Shown piece by piece: positions 26,293 through 33,882 of a DNA stretch of 64,000 bases. Below the pieces are notes generated by a model that was not told the DNA's origin, made no database searches, and saw nothing but the letters and a program-made list of their open reading frames with translations. The translations under genes and the position numbers were made by a program. Source of the stretch: DASZQL01 sp964391865. GTDB taxonomy: Bacteria; Planctomycetota; Phycisphaerae; Phycisphaerales; UBA1924. The stretch spans positions 1 through 64,000 of the forward strand of contig CAYMNQ010000003.1 of assembly GCA_964391865.1 (NCBI GenBank). The letters are read 5' to 3'. Every line of letters starts with the position of its first letter. The first letter of the stretch is position 1.

Positions 26293-27567
26293 GTGGACCA
26301 GCCGGTAGACGTGTGCGTGATCGGGTGCGGGGCCGCCGGCCTGATGGCGGCGATCTTCGCCGCCCGCGCCGCGCGCGAAGCGGGGCGCGACACGCGCATC
26401 CTCGCGCTCGACGGCGCGCGGACTCTCGGCGCGAAAATCCTCGTTGCCGGCGGCGGGCGCTGCAACGTGACGCACCACGAGGTCACCGAAGCCGCGTACG
26501 CAGGGTCGTCACGGAATGCGATCAAGAAGGTGCTGCGCCGGTTTGATGTGCCGCGGACGGTTGAGTTTTTCGGGGAGCTCGGGGTCGAGCTGAAACGCGA
26601 GGAGACAGGGAAACTCTTCCCCGTGACCGACCGAGCGCGCACGGTGCTCGACGCCCTGTTGCGCGAATCAGAGCGAGCGGGCGCGCAGCTCGAACACCCG
26701 TGGCGGGTCGGGCGCGTGGAACGCGCCGGCGAGTTGTTCCGCGTCATCGAAGCCGCGCCGGGCGAGCGAACGATCCTCGCGCGGCGCGTGATTCTCGCCA
26801 CCGGCGGGAAGAGCCTGCCGAAAAGCGGTTCCGACGGCGCGGGGTATGACATCGCCAGATCGCTTGGACACTCGATCACCGATCGCGTGTTCCCCGCGCT
26901 CGTGCCGCTGGTGCTGCCGGGCGATCATTTTCTGCGCGGGCTGAGCGGCGTAACGCTGCCCACCACGCTCGAAGTGCGTTCCGCAACGGGCAAGCGCCTC
27001 GCGTCGTTCACGAACTCGACCCTCTTCACGCACTTCGGGCTGTCCGGGCCGGGGCCGCTGGATATCAGCCGCTACTTCACCGACGCGCGCTTGGATGACC
27101 CCGGCGCTCGGCTGGTGATGAACGCCGCCCCGACGCTGGGCGAGTCGTGCGCGGAGGCGGGTGAGTCGCTCGACCGTGCGCTGCAAGCCCTCGGTCGCGG
27201 CACGATCATCACACTGCTGCGCGAGCGGATGCCGGAGCGGCTCGCGCGAGCGCTGTGCGACGATGCGAAGGTTGATGGGGCGACGACCGGAGCGAACCTG
27301 CCGCGCGAGGCGCGCCGGACGCTTGTGCGCGCCGTCACCGAACTCGACCTTCCGGTCGCCGGCGACCGCGGCTACACGTACGCCGAAGTGACCGCCGGCG
27401 GCGTGCCGCTCGCGGAACTTCACCTCGAGCGCATGGAGTCCCGCGTGTGCCCCGGGCTGTTCCTCGCGGGCGAGCTCTGTGACGTGGACGGGCGCATCGG
27501 CGGGTTCAACTTCCAGTGGGCTTGGGCCAGTGGGTTCGTGGCGGGCTTGAGCGCGGTGAATGGTTGA
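26293..27567 (+). CDS. NAD(P)/FAD-dependent oxidoreductase, HI0933/BaiN-like
   Basis: A flavoprotein of 424 residues. VCVIGCGAAGLMAAIFAARA is the FAD-binding Rossmann motif, followed by LGAKILVAGGGRCNVTHHE, the family's signature (usually SGGGRCNLTN). VILATGGKSLPKSGSDGAGY and GLFLAGELCDVDGRIGGFNF complete the pattern. The physiological substrate of the family is mostly unknown. A GTG start at 26293 is chosen because translation from upstream codons would pass through the promoter hexamer. Confidence 0.9.
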   Translation: MDQPVDVCVIGCGAAGLMAAIFAARAAREAGRDTRILALDGARTLGAKILVAGGGRCNVTHHEVTEAAYAGSSRNAIKKVLRRFDVPRTVEFFGELGVELKREETGKLFPVTDRARTVLDALLRESERAGAQLEHPWRVGRVERAGELFRVIEAAPGERTILARRVILATGGKSLPKSGSDGAGYDIARSLGHSITDRVFPALVPLVLPGDHFLRGLSGVTLPTTLEVRSATGKRLASFTNSTLFTHFGLSGPGPLDISRYFTDARLDDPGARLVMNAAPTLGESCAEAGESLDRALQALGRGTIITLLRERMPERLARALCDDAKVDGATTGANLPREARRTLVRAVTELDLPVAGDRGYTYAEVTAGGVPLAELHLERMESRVCPGLFLAGELCDVDGRIGGFNFQWAWASGFVAGLSAVNG

Positions 27568-27604
27568 CTCCTCCGGCGAAACGTAGGGCGCCGGTCGCCG
27601 ACAG

Positions 27605-27643
27605 CAAAAAAGGGAACGCGCCGCCCAATGAGCCCGCGGCGCG
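27605..27643 (-). terminator. Intrinsic terminator of the small gene at 27689-27970
   Basis: An 8-bp perfect GC stem (27617-27624 with 27636-27643) with an 11-nt loop. On the minus strand it is followed after a few bases by six T residues (complement of 27606-27611). It lies 46 bp past the stop of the minus-strand gene. Confidence 0.75.
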
Positions 27644-27688
27644 CCCCCGAGGAGGCGGAGTTCCATCGATGACAAGCGGTCCCCGCGA

Positions 27689-27970
27689 TTACATCAGCCG
27701 TTGCAGTTGCCAGCGCGCGGATGACTGTTCCGCCGGGCGGATGACGTACTGCCGACCGTCGTCGCCCATGACTTCGAACAGCTTGCCCGGCTCTTCGCAC
27801 GAAATGAGCATCGACACGCGGGCGAATTGCCAGCCTTTGCGGTCGAGCTTGATGAGATCGCCCGACATCGGCGCGGCGTGATCACGCAGCTCCGCGTTGA
27901 ACTCGTTCCACTTCCGGCGGGCGTTCGACGCGATCCGGTTTACCCCTCTGGTCAATTCTGCGAGCATCAT
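27689..27970 (-). CDS. Small conserved-looking protein of unknown function
   Basis: A soluble protein of 93 residues with no family I recognise. The N-terminal half is helical and basic (VNRIASNARRKWNEFNAELR). The C-terminal half is beta-like (GWQFARVSMLISCEEPGKLFEVMGDDGRQYVIRP). It has a strong ribosome-binding site (AAGGGA, 8 nt before the ATG) and its own intrinsic terminator, which support a real, independently expressed gene. Confidence 0.75.
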   Translation of the reverse strand: MMLAELTRGVNRIASNARRKWNEFNAELRDHAAPMSGDLIKLDRKGWQFARVSMLISCEEPGKLFEVMGDDGRQYVIRPAEQSSARWQLQRLM

Positions 27971-28254
27971 GGTTGGTCTCCCTTGATGATGATGTTGAGC
28001 ACGAAAGCCGCGCCGCGAGGGGAAACGAACGGCGCGCTCGCCGGAGCCGGATTCGATTCGGCGTGACGCCCGCCGTGCCCGTTGTGCGTCCCTTCTGCTG
28101 GGCGGGGCGGCGGATCGAACCGCGACACGTGAACCATACGATTCGTTTCCGCGATTTCCAAATACCGTGCAAGCGGTTTTTTCGGGCGTTTCTGCGGCGA
28201 TGTGCGCCCTTCGGCCGCGGTTCTCATCGCCGGCGCGGATGGCGGCACGCGCCG

Positions 28255-28260
28255 TACACT
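28255..28260 (+). promoter_or_regulatory. -10 element TACACT, predicted leaderless start of aroDE
   Basis: TACACT, then CCGCGC, then GTG at 28267. Identical in sequence and spacing to the promoter at 26281. Confidence 0.65.
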
Positions 28261-28266
28261 CCGCGC

Positions 28267-29901
28267 GTGCCGACGCTCGTGTGCGTGCCCATCATGGTTG
28301 AGGATGTCCACGCCGCGCTGGCGGACGCCGCCGCCGCGCGCTCCGCCGGCGCGGACCTCGTCGAGTACCGCATCGATTCGCTCTTCCACGGCGAGGGTGA
28401 CGCGGAGGGTGATGCGGGCGCGATCCGGCTCGTGCGCGAATCGCCTCTGCCCTGCATCGTCACCTGCCGATCGTCTGCCGAGGGCGGTTCGTACGACGGC
28501 GACGACTCGGCCCGCGTGTCGCTGTACGAGAAGCTCGGCACGCTCGACCACCCGCCGCGGTACATCGATGTCGAACTCGCGACCTACACACGCTCCGCGA
28601 ATCTTCGGCAGAAGGTGAATCTCGCGGTCGATCACCCCGGCGCGGCGCGCGATCTGGCGACTTCACTGATCCTCTCGACGCACGACTTCAACGGCCGCCC
28701 CGCGAACTTGTTCAAGCAGATGAGCGCACTTCGCGATGAGCCGGCGGCGCGGGTTCACAAGATCGCCTACCGCGCCCGCTCGCTGCGCGACAACCTTGAA
28801 TTGTTCGAACTGCTCCGCGAGCGTGACCGCCCCACGATCGCCCTCGGCATGGGCGAGTTCGGCTTGATGTCGCGCGTGCTCGCGCCGAAGTTCGGCGGGC
28901 TCCTCACGTTCGCGTCACTCCGCAATTCATCAGCCACGGCGCCGGGACAACCCACCATCGCCGAGCTGCTCGGCCTGTACCGATTCAGTTCCATCACCCC
29001 GGCGACACACCTCTTCGGCGTGATCGGCTGGCCCGTGAGTCACTCGCGCTCGCCGATGGTCCACAACGCCGGGTTCGAAGCCGCCGGGCGCGACGCGGTG
29101 TATCTGCCGATGCCGATCGCAGAGGGATGGGAACCATTCAAAGCGACGGCGCTGGAGATGCTCGGCACGCCGTGGCTGGATTTCCGCGGCGCGAGCGTCA
29201 CGCTGCCGCACAAGGAGCATCTGGTGCGACTGGCGCGCGAAGACTCGTCGCGAGCGTGGACGATCGACCCCGCCGCGGCCCTCGCCGGCGCGGGGAACAC
29301 GCTGGTGGTGGACGACGTCGGCGCGTGCCGCGTGATGAACACCGATGCGGACGCGGCGGGCGAACTGCTGCGCACCGCGCTGGACGGAGTGCTCGACGGG
29401 AAAACCATCGGCATCCTCGGCGCGGGCGGTGCGGCGCGGGGTGTCGCGGCCGGGGTCCTGCTCCGCGGCGGTCGCGTCCGCCTCTTCGCGCGCAACCAGC
29501 CGCGCGCCACCGCGCTCGCTGAGGAGCTCGGGCGCGCCGTGGGCGAGCCGGCCCGCATGCTGGCTGATGCGATCGACAAGATTTTGTCACGGCCGTGTGA
29601 AGCCATCGTGAACTGCACGCCCGTCGGCATGCTCGGAGGCGGGGCGGAGGCTGAGTCGCCACTGACCGACGATCAAGTGAAATCGCTCCGCCCCGGCACG
29701 GTCATCTTCGACACCGTCTATAACCCCCCGTCTACGCCGCTCTTACGCTCGGCGGGCGTGGCCGGGCTTCCCACCATCACCGGCGTTGATATGTTCGTGA
29801 GCCAGGCGGCGGCCCAATTCGAAGCCTGGACGGCAATGAAAGCACCAATTTCGCTCTTTCGTCGTGTGTTGGCCGAAACTCTTGACAACACGGGCCCGTA
29901 A
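28267..29901 (+). CDS. Bifunctional 3-dehydroquinate dehydratase (type I)/shikimate dehydrogenase
   Basis: Catalyses steps 3 and 4 of the shikimate pathway in one chain of 544 residues. The N-terminal half is a type I dehydratase, with His139 (LSTHDFNG) and the Schiff-base Lys165 (VHKIAYRA) present. The C-terminal half is AroE, with SHSRSPMVHNAGF (shikimate site), catalytic Lys316 in VTLPHKE, NTDADA, the NADP loop GILGAGGAARG, and NCTPVGM. This is the fusion order found in plants and some planctomycetes. A GTG start is chosen from the leaderless promoter and because MPTLVCVPIM is the normal AroD opening. Confidence 0.93.
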   Translation: MPTLVCVPIMVEDVHAALADAAAARSAGADLVEYRIDSLFHGEGDAEGDAGAIRLVRESPLPCIVTCRSSAEGGSYDGDDSARVSLYEKLGTLDHPPRYIDVELATYTRSANLRQKVNLAVDHPGAARDLATSLILSTHDFNGRPANLFKQMSALRDEPAARVHKIAYRARSLRDNLELFELLRERDRPTIALGMGEFGLMSRVLAPKFGGLLTFASLRNSSATAPGQPTIAELLGLYRFSSITPATHLFGVIGWPVSHSRSPMVHNAGFEAAGRDAVYLPMPIAEGWEPFKATALEMLGTPWLDFRGASVTLPHKEHLVRLAREDSSRAWTIDPAAALAGAGNTLVVDDVGACRVMNTDADAAGELLRTALDGVLDGKTIGILGAGGAARGVAAGVLLRGGRVRLFARNQPRATALAEELGRAVGEPARMLADAIDKILSRPCEAIVNCTPVGMLGGGAEAESPLTDDQVKSLRPGTVIFDTVYNPPSTPLLRSAGVAGLPTITGVDMFVSQAAAQFEAWTAMKAPISLFRRVLAETLDNTGP

Positions 29902-29918
29902 GCGCATAAGGTGAATAT

Positions 29919-30278
29919 ATGGTGCGGCAACCGGTCCTCTATCCCGCCGCGTACCCGATTTTCGTCGCGATGGCGGCGGCGGATGTGTTCGTGACGTGGT
30001 TCTTTCTGAACATTGGTTCATTCAACGTCTGGGGGCACGCCTTCCACTGCGTCGAAGCCAACCCGATCGCCTGCGCGCTCAACAGAGCGCTTGGACCCGC
30101 CGGGCTGGTGATCCTGAAGTTCAGTACCGTGCTGTTTGTCCTCTGTGCCTGCGAGTACATCGGGCGTAAGCGGCATATGACGGGTAAGCGGCTTGTCGAG
30201 TGGGCGATCGCTCTCAACGCGCTCGCGGCGGTGCTTGGGGTCACCCAGATCGCCGCCGCCACTCTCGCGGCGACGTGA
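29919..30278 (+). CDS. Small membrane protein, DUF5658-like
   Basis: A protein of 119 residues with three probable membrane helices (about 12-32, 56-76, 92-115). The pattern of an aromatic/Asp-containing first helix (AAADVFVTWFFL), VEANPIA in the first loop and a second helix opening GPAGLVILKF matches the DUF5658 family as I know it. AAGGTG stands 5 nt before the ATG. It follows aroDE by 17 nt, so co-transcription is likely. Function unknown. Confidence 0.7.
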   Translation: MVRQPVLYPAAYPIFVAMAAADVFVTWFFLNIGSFNVWGHAFHCVEANPIACALNRALGPAGLVILKFSTVLFVLCACEYIGRKRHMTGKRLVEWAIALNALAAVLGVTQIAAATLAAT

Positions 30279-30382
30279 GTCGGGCCGATATCAATCGATC
30301 TTGAGTTGATGAGTTCGCACGCAGTTCGGGCAATGATCCGCCCGGTTGATGCGTTGGGCTTGTGCTCATTGGAGAACGACAG

Positions 30383-31351
30383 ATGAACAACATCGCTCGC
30401 TTTGCCGCGATCATCATGGCGTGTCTCGGCACCGGCTTCGCTTGGGGTGCGGGTCCGAGTACCGCGGAACCGAAGCCCGAGATGGCACCCGCGCCCACGG
30501 ATCCCCTCGCCGGCCCGCGCGTGCGCGAGAGTGGCACCGATCGCCCGGCCGGCGCGCCGACCCTCATCGAGCGCACCTTCGAGGGCAAGCTGAAGCGCTA
30601 CGACACCCGCATCGAAGAGGCCGCGGCGCAGCGACTCAACCTCGCGCCCACCGAGCGTGAGAGCGTCAACGCTGTTCTTGCCGCCCGCGCCGCCAAGATG
30701 GACGGCATCGTCCGTGAGAATGTCGAACTGCTGCTCAAGGGCGTCTCGGCCCGCGAGTCGGGCGATCGCAAGCTCATCCGCGAGAACCTCCTCGCCATGC
30801 GCGAGAAGTTCGGCGACCTCGCCGACCGCGGCGGGCTGCTCGACGAGCTCGCCGACGCGATCCCGACCGAACGGGCCGACGAACTCCGCGCCATGGTGCA
30901 GGAGTATTGGCGTGCCCTGATCGAGGAAGAGACCGCCAAGCAGCGGCGCGATCGCGTGAAGTTCATGGAGGACGCACCGGCGGATGGCGAGCCGGGCGAG
31001 CACGACGCGAAGGACGATCCCGCCCCGGACATGGACTCAATGCCGAGCCCGCGCGCCGGCAACCGGCAGGTGCTCACCCGCCTCGCGCTCGAAGAGTTCG
31101 GGCGCGAGATCAAGCGCAGTTACGACCGCATCGCTCAGGACGGGCAGAAGCGCCTCGACGAAGTCATCACGCAGCTCGCGCTGACGCCCGAGCAGGAAAG
31201 CCGCGTGCGGCAGATCGTGCTGCAGCACGCGCAGGAAGCAAAGCTCAACCCGAACGCGAAACAGAAATCAAAGCTCTTCTTCGACGTGCTGCGCGAGCTG
31301 ACCCCCGAGCAGCGCCGCAAGTTCATGGAGCTGGTGCGCGAGGGACGGTGA
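30383..31351 (+). CDS. Secreted helical protein with two LTPEQ-type halves
   Basis: A protein of 322 residues with a signal peptide (cleavage near FAWGAG). It contains two related charged helical halves. The first has KRYDTRIEEAAAQRLNLAPT. The second has KRSYDRIAQDGQKRLDEV followed by LALTPEQESRVRQIV, and the C-terminus has LTPEQRRKFMELV. Such LTPEQ helices recall Spy/CpxP-like periplasmic proteins, but length and arrangement differ and homology is not certain. An acidic linker (about 190-215) separates the halves. GGAGAA lies 8 nt before the ATG. Confidence 0.7.
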   Translation: MNNIARFAAIIMACLGTGFAWGAGPSTAEPKPEMAPAPTDPLAGPRVRESGTDRPAGAPTLIERTFEGKLKRYDTRIEEAAAQRLNLAPTERESVNAVLAARAAKMDGIVRENVELLLKGVSARESGDRKLIRENLLAMREKFGDLADRGGLLDELADAIPTERADELRAMVQEYWRALIEEETAKQRRDRVKFMEDAPADGEPGEHDAKDDPAPDMDSMPSPRAGNRQVLTRLALEEFGREIKRSYDRIAQDGQKRLDEVITQLALTPEQESRVRQIVLQHAQEAKLNPNAKQKSKLFFDVLRELTPEQRRKFMELVREGR

Positions 31352-31366
31352 GGGTGGGCGTGCGGG

Positions 31367-32272
31367 TCAGGCCGCCCCTGCGAGCACCGCATCCGCGAGT
31401 TCCCTGAAGCACCCTTCCCCGCCGCCTGATTCTAGCACCAGATCGACCCGGTTCCGCACCTCGGCGTGCGCATCCGCGGGGCACGCGCTCAGCCCCGCGA
31501 GCGCCATCGCGGGCAGATCGTTCACATCGTCGCCGAGATACACCACGCTCGCCGGTTCGATACCCAGTCGCGCGCAGAGCGCCGTGAATCGCGCGCCCTT
31601 CTCGCCCTTGCCCGCGTCAACGCATTCGACGCCCAGCATGCGCGCCCGCCCCATGATTGACTCCGCTTCGCTGGTCGCGCTGAGCCAGCCGACCTTCACG
31701 CCGCGCTCGAAGAGCATGTGGTGCCCGAGCCCGTCTTTCGTGCTGAAGACGCGCCCGCCCTTGATGGAGCCGGCGAAGTGGATCCCGCCGTCGGTCAGGA
31801 CGCCATCGACGTCGCTGATGATCGCGCGGATGTCGCGCGCGATCGGGAGACGCCAGCGCATCGCGCCGCGGACGATCGGGTGATCGCCCGGCAATCCGCG
31901 CGCGACGGCCCGCGCGAGTTCGAGTTCTTCACCACCGGTGATCCTCAGCGCTTCAATGGGCGAGTGCTGGTGCGCCGCCAAGCTCGATGCCCGCGCCGCG
32001 ACCGCCGCGCGAACGCTCGATTCCAGCACGAAGGGCCGGGCCGGGTCGGCGACGATCGCGCCGCGCATCGGCGCGTCCGCGCCGATCACACGCAGCCCGT
32101 GCCGATCAGCGAACGCGCGCGCGTCGGGTAATCCCGCGCGGATCACCACCCGCTCGCGCGGCAGGGCGCGCATCAAGCCGTGCGCCGCCCAGCCGACGAG
32201 CGGCACGCCCAGCACGCGCTCCGTTGCTATCGCCCCGGCCGACTCGGCATCGACGATCGCGTCCATTTCCAT
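31367..32272 (-). CDS. KdsC-like HAD phosphatase fused to a degenerate nucleotidyltransferase-like domain
   Basis: A protein of 301 residues. The C-terminal part (about 145-300) is a KdsC/YrbI-type HAD phosphatase: ISDVDGVLTDGGIHF (nucleophile Asp), FSTKDGLGHHML, and VYLGDDVNDLPAM. KdsC removes phosphate from Kdo 8-phosphate in LPS core synthesis. The N-terminal part (about 1-140) follows the CMP-sugar cytidylyltransferase layout (ERVLGVPLVGWAAHGLM, near PADESGA... in order) but lacks the usual A-x-x-x-S-K-x-x nucleotide loop, so it is probably inactive. The ATG at 32272 follows TAGTCT by 6 nt (leaderless). A GTG at 32278 would touch the hexamer. Confidence 0.8.
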   Translation of the reverse strand: MEMDAIVDAESAGAIATERVLGVPLVGWAAHGLMRALPRERVVIRAGLPDARAFADRHGLRVIGADAPMRGAIVADPARPFVLESSVRAAVAARASSLAAHQHSPIEALRITGGEELELARAVARGLPGDHPIVRGAMRWRLPIARDIRAIISDVDGVLTDGGIHFAGSIKGGRVFSTKDGLGHHMLFERGVKVGWLSATSEAESIMGRARMLGVECVDAGKGEKGARFTALCARLGIEPASVVYLGDDVNDLPAMALAGLSACPADAHAEVRNRVDLVLESGGGEGCFRELADAVLAGAA

Positions 32273-32278
32273 GAGCAC

Positions 32279-32284
32279 AGACTA
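32279..32284 (-). promoter_or_regulatory. -10 element TAGTCT, predicted leaderless start
   Basis: On the minus strand TAGTCT is followed after 6 nt by the ATG at 32272 of the KdsC-like gene. No Shine-Dalgarno sequence precedes the start. Confidence 0.5.
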
Positions 32285-32366
32285 CCGCCAGCCCGAGAGC
32301 ATTATTGCGTTGCCCGCATATTGGTCAGGCCGCATGACGTCGCGCGGGCACACGGCCGACCCGGTT

Positions 32367-33482
32367 TCACTCAGACGCCGGGGCGCCGCCGCACGCTTCG
32401 CCCCAGCGCGCAATCACCTCGGCGATGTCCCCGAGCCCCACGTCACCGGAAGTGTCCAGATCCTCAGCGGTCGATGCGGGAGGAGACGCCAGCCCCCAGT
32501 TCACGATCAAACGGGCCAAGTCGCTCAGCCCCGCCGAGCCGTCGCCGTCGACATCGCCCTCGCACCCCGGACCCGGCAGCACCTTTCGCGAGAAGAAGTT
32601 CCAGATGACTTCGCTCGCCGAGAAATCGCGCGAGGTGAGACCGATGGCGGACTCCGGCAGATACTGTAAGCCGCCGGGCCAGGTGTGCCCGCCGTTCACG
32701 ACCACGATCCGGGCGAGTTCGAATCCTTGCGTGGACGCCGTGTAAGATTCGCGGAACGAGCTCGTGCCGTCCGCTTGCGGGTTGGCGAGCGGGGCGCTGC
32801 TGGGTGGGCCGTTCCCGTTCACGGCTTGCCAGTAGGTCATCGCCTCCAGCGAGCTGCTGCTCGGCTCGCCAGTCCCGGGGAAGACGCCGCCCTCGAACGC
32901 GATCAGGGGGTCCGCCGTCCCGACGATCTGCAGCACGTGAACCGGCCCGTCGGGCGTTGCCTGCTCGATGAACGCCCGCGCGAGATTGTGCGCGACCGGG
33001 GCGATGGCGGTGACTCGGTCGCGCAGCTCCGCGCCCAGAACGAACGAGAACCCCGCTCCGTTCGAGAGCCCGGTGGCGTAGACGCGCCGCGGATCGACGC
33101 CGAACTCGTGGGTCAGTCGGTCGATCGTCGCGCGCACATACGCGAGATCGTTCTCAGGGCTGCCGGTCGAGGCGCGGTAGTCGCCCCAGACGCCGTCGCC
33201 GGCGTCGAGATACGCCACCGCGAACCCGCGCGCGTCGGCCGTGGCGTTGAGCCCGGTAAGCGCGCGGAAGGATTCGGCATTGCCCGTCCCGCCGTGGAAT
33301 CCAAGAATCACGGGGCGCGGCAGAGGCCCGCCGCTCGCCGGGAGGTGCAGCAGCGCCCGGCGCATGGACCCATCGGGCATCGCGATTTGGAGTTCCTGGT
33401 CCGCTCGACCGCCGCGGCTCAGTACCAGGAAGATCGCCGCGCACATGGCACCCAGGCTGGACTGACTCCGGCGCTCTCGCAT
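32367..33482 (-). CDS. Secreted poly(hydroxyalkanoate) depolymerase/feruloyl-esterase-like hydrolase with dockerin-like tail
   Basis: An LpqC/PHB-depolymerase-type alpha/beta hydrolase of 371 residues. Signal peptide at the N-terminus, oxyanion region ILGFHGGTGNAESF, nucleophile Ser in ATGLSNGAGFSF, Asp in QIVGTADPLIAF and His in VNGGHTWPGG. Two Asp-rich repeats follow (DVDGDGSAGLSDLARLIVNW and DTSGDVGLGDIAEVIARW), opening with C-EGD and closing with EAC, then a short extension. The substrate could be a polyester or a feruloylated polysaccharide. The sequence does not say which. Confidence 0.87.
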   Translation of the reverse strand: MRERRSQSSLGAMCAAIFLVLSRGGRADQELQIAMPDGSMRRALLHLPASGGPLPRPVILGFHGGTGNAESFRALTGLNATADARGFAVAYLDAGDGVWGDYRASTGSPENDLAYVRATIDRLTHEFGVDPRRVYATGLSNGAGFSFVLGAELRDRVTAIAPVAHNLARAFIEQATPDGPVHVLQIVGTADPLIAFEGGVFPGTGEPSSSSLEAMTYWQAVNGNGPPSSAPLANPQADGTSSFRESYTASTQGFELARIVVVNGGHTWPGGLQYLPESAIGLTSRDFSASEVIWNFFSRKVLPGPGCEGDVDGDGSAGLSDLARLIVNWGLASPPASTAEDLDTSGDVGLGDIAEVIARWGEACGGAPASE

Positions 33483-33596
33483 GGCGTTGCCTCCGAGCCG
33501 GGCACAACGCGAACGCGCACCGCTTATTGCGATCTCACGCGATGCGGCCCAGTCCGCCCCGGGTGGCCGATCTCCCGGACCCGCTCGCCACCGGGA

Positions 33597-33851
33597 TCAA
33601 TTGAGCGATTCGATCCGCGAATACTGGTCGAGGTTGATCATCGCCAGTTCGCCGTCGGCCTTACGGAGTTCAACGCGGTCGAGCCACAGCTTGTCGCCCG
33701 CCGCGTGGGCGAACCACGACCCGGTCTTCTGCTGCCCGACGCGCAGGATCTCGCCCTCGACGCTGGCGCTTGTGCCGCCCTTTCCGAAAGGGATCTGCTG
33801 GGTGACGCGCACGCGCATGCCGGGGCGGAGTTGTTCGGTCGGAACGAGCAT
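33597..33851 (-). CDS. Small protein with beta-barrel look, function unknown
   Basis: A protein of 84 residues opening MLVPTEQLRPGMRVRVTQQI and alternating short strands (VEGEILRVGQQKTGSWFA), like a small SH3-type or OB-type barrel. Not a family I can name. The ATG at 33851 is 6 nt after TACACT on the minus strand, the same leaderless arrangement as several larger genes, which supports this start and a real gene. Confidence 0.65.
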   Translation of the reverse strand: MLVPTEQLRPGMRVRVTQQIPFGKGGTSASVEGEILRVGQQKTGSWFAHAAGDKLWLDRVELRKADGELAMINLDQYSRIESLN

Positions 33852-33857
33852 GCGGGC

Positions 33858-33863
33858 AGTGTA
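33858..33863 (-). promoter_or_regulatory. -10 element TACACT, predicted leaderless start
   Basis: On the minus strand TACACT, then GCCCGC, then ATG at 33851. It lies in the 31-bp gap after the wbpA-like gene, so the small gene probably has its own promoter rather than being only a read-through product. Confidence 0.55.
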
Positions 33864-33882
33864 GCGGCGGGCGCTTGCCCGG

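Noticed and set aside
32710..32735. tRNA-like TTCGAATCC string
   Set aside because: It is inside the esterase coding region and no acceptor, D or anticodon arms can be folded around it.
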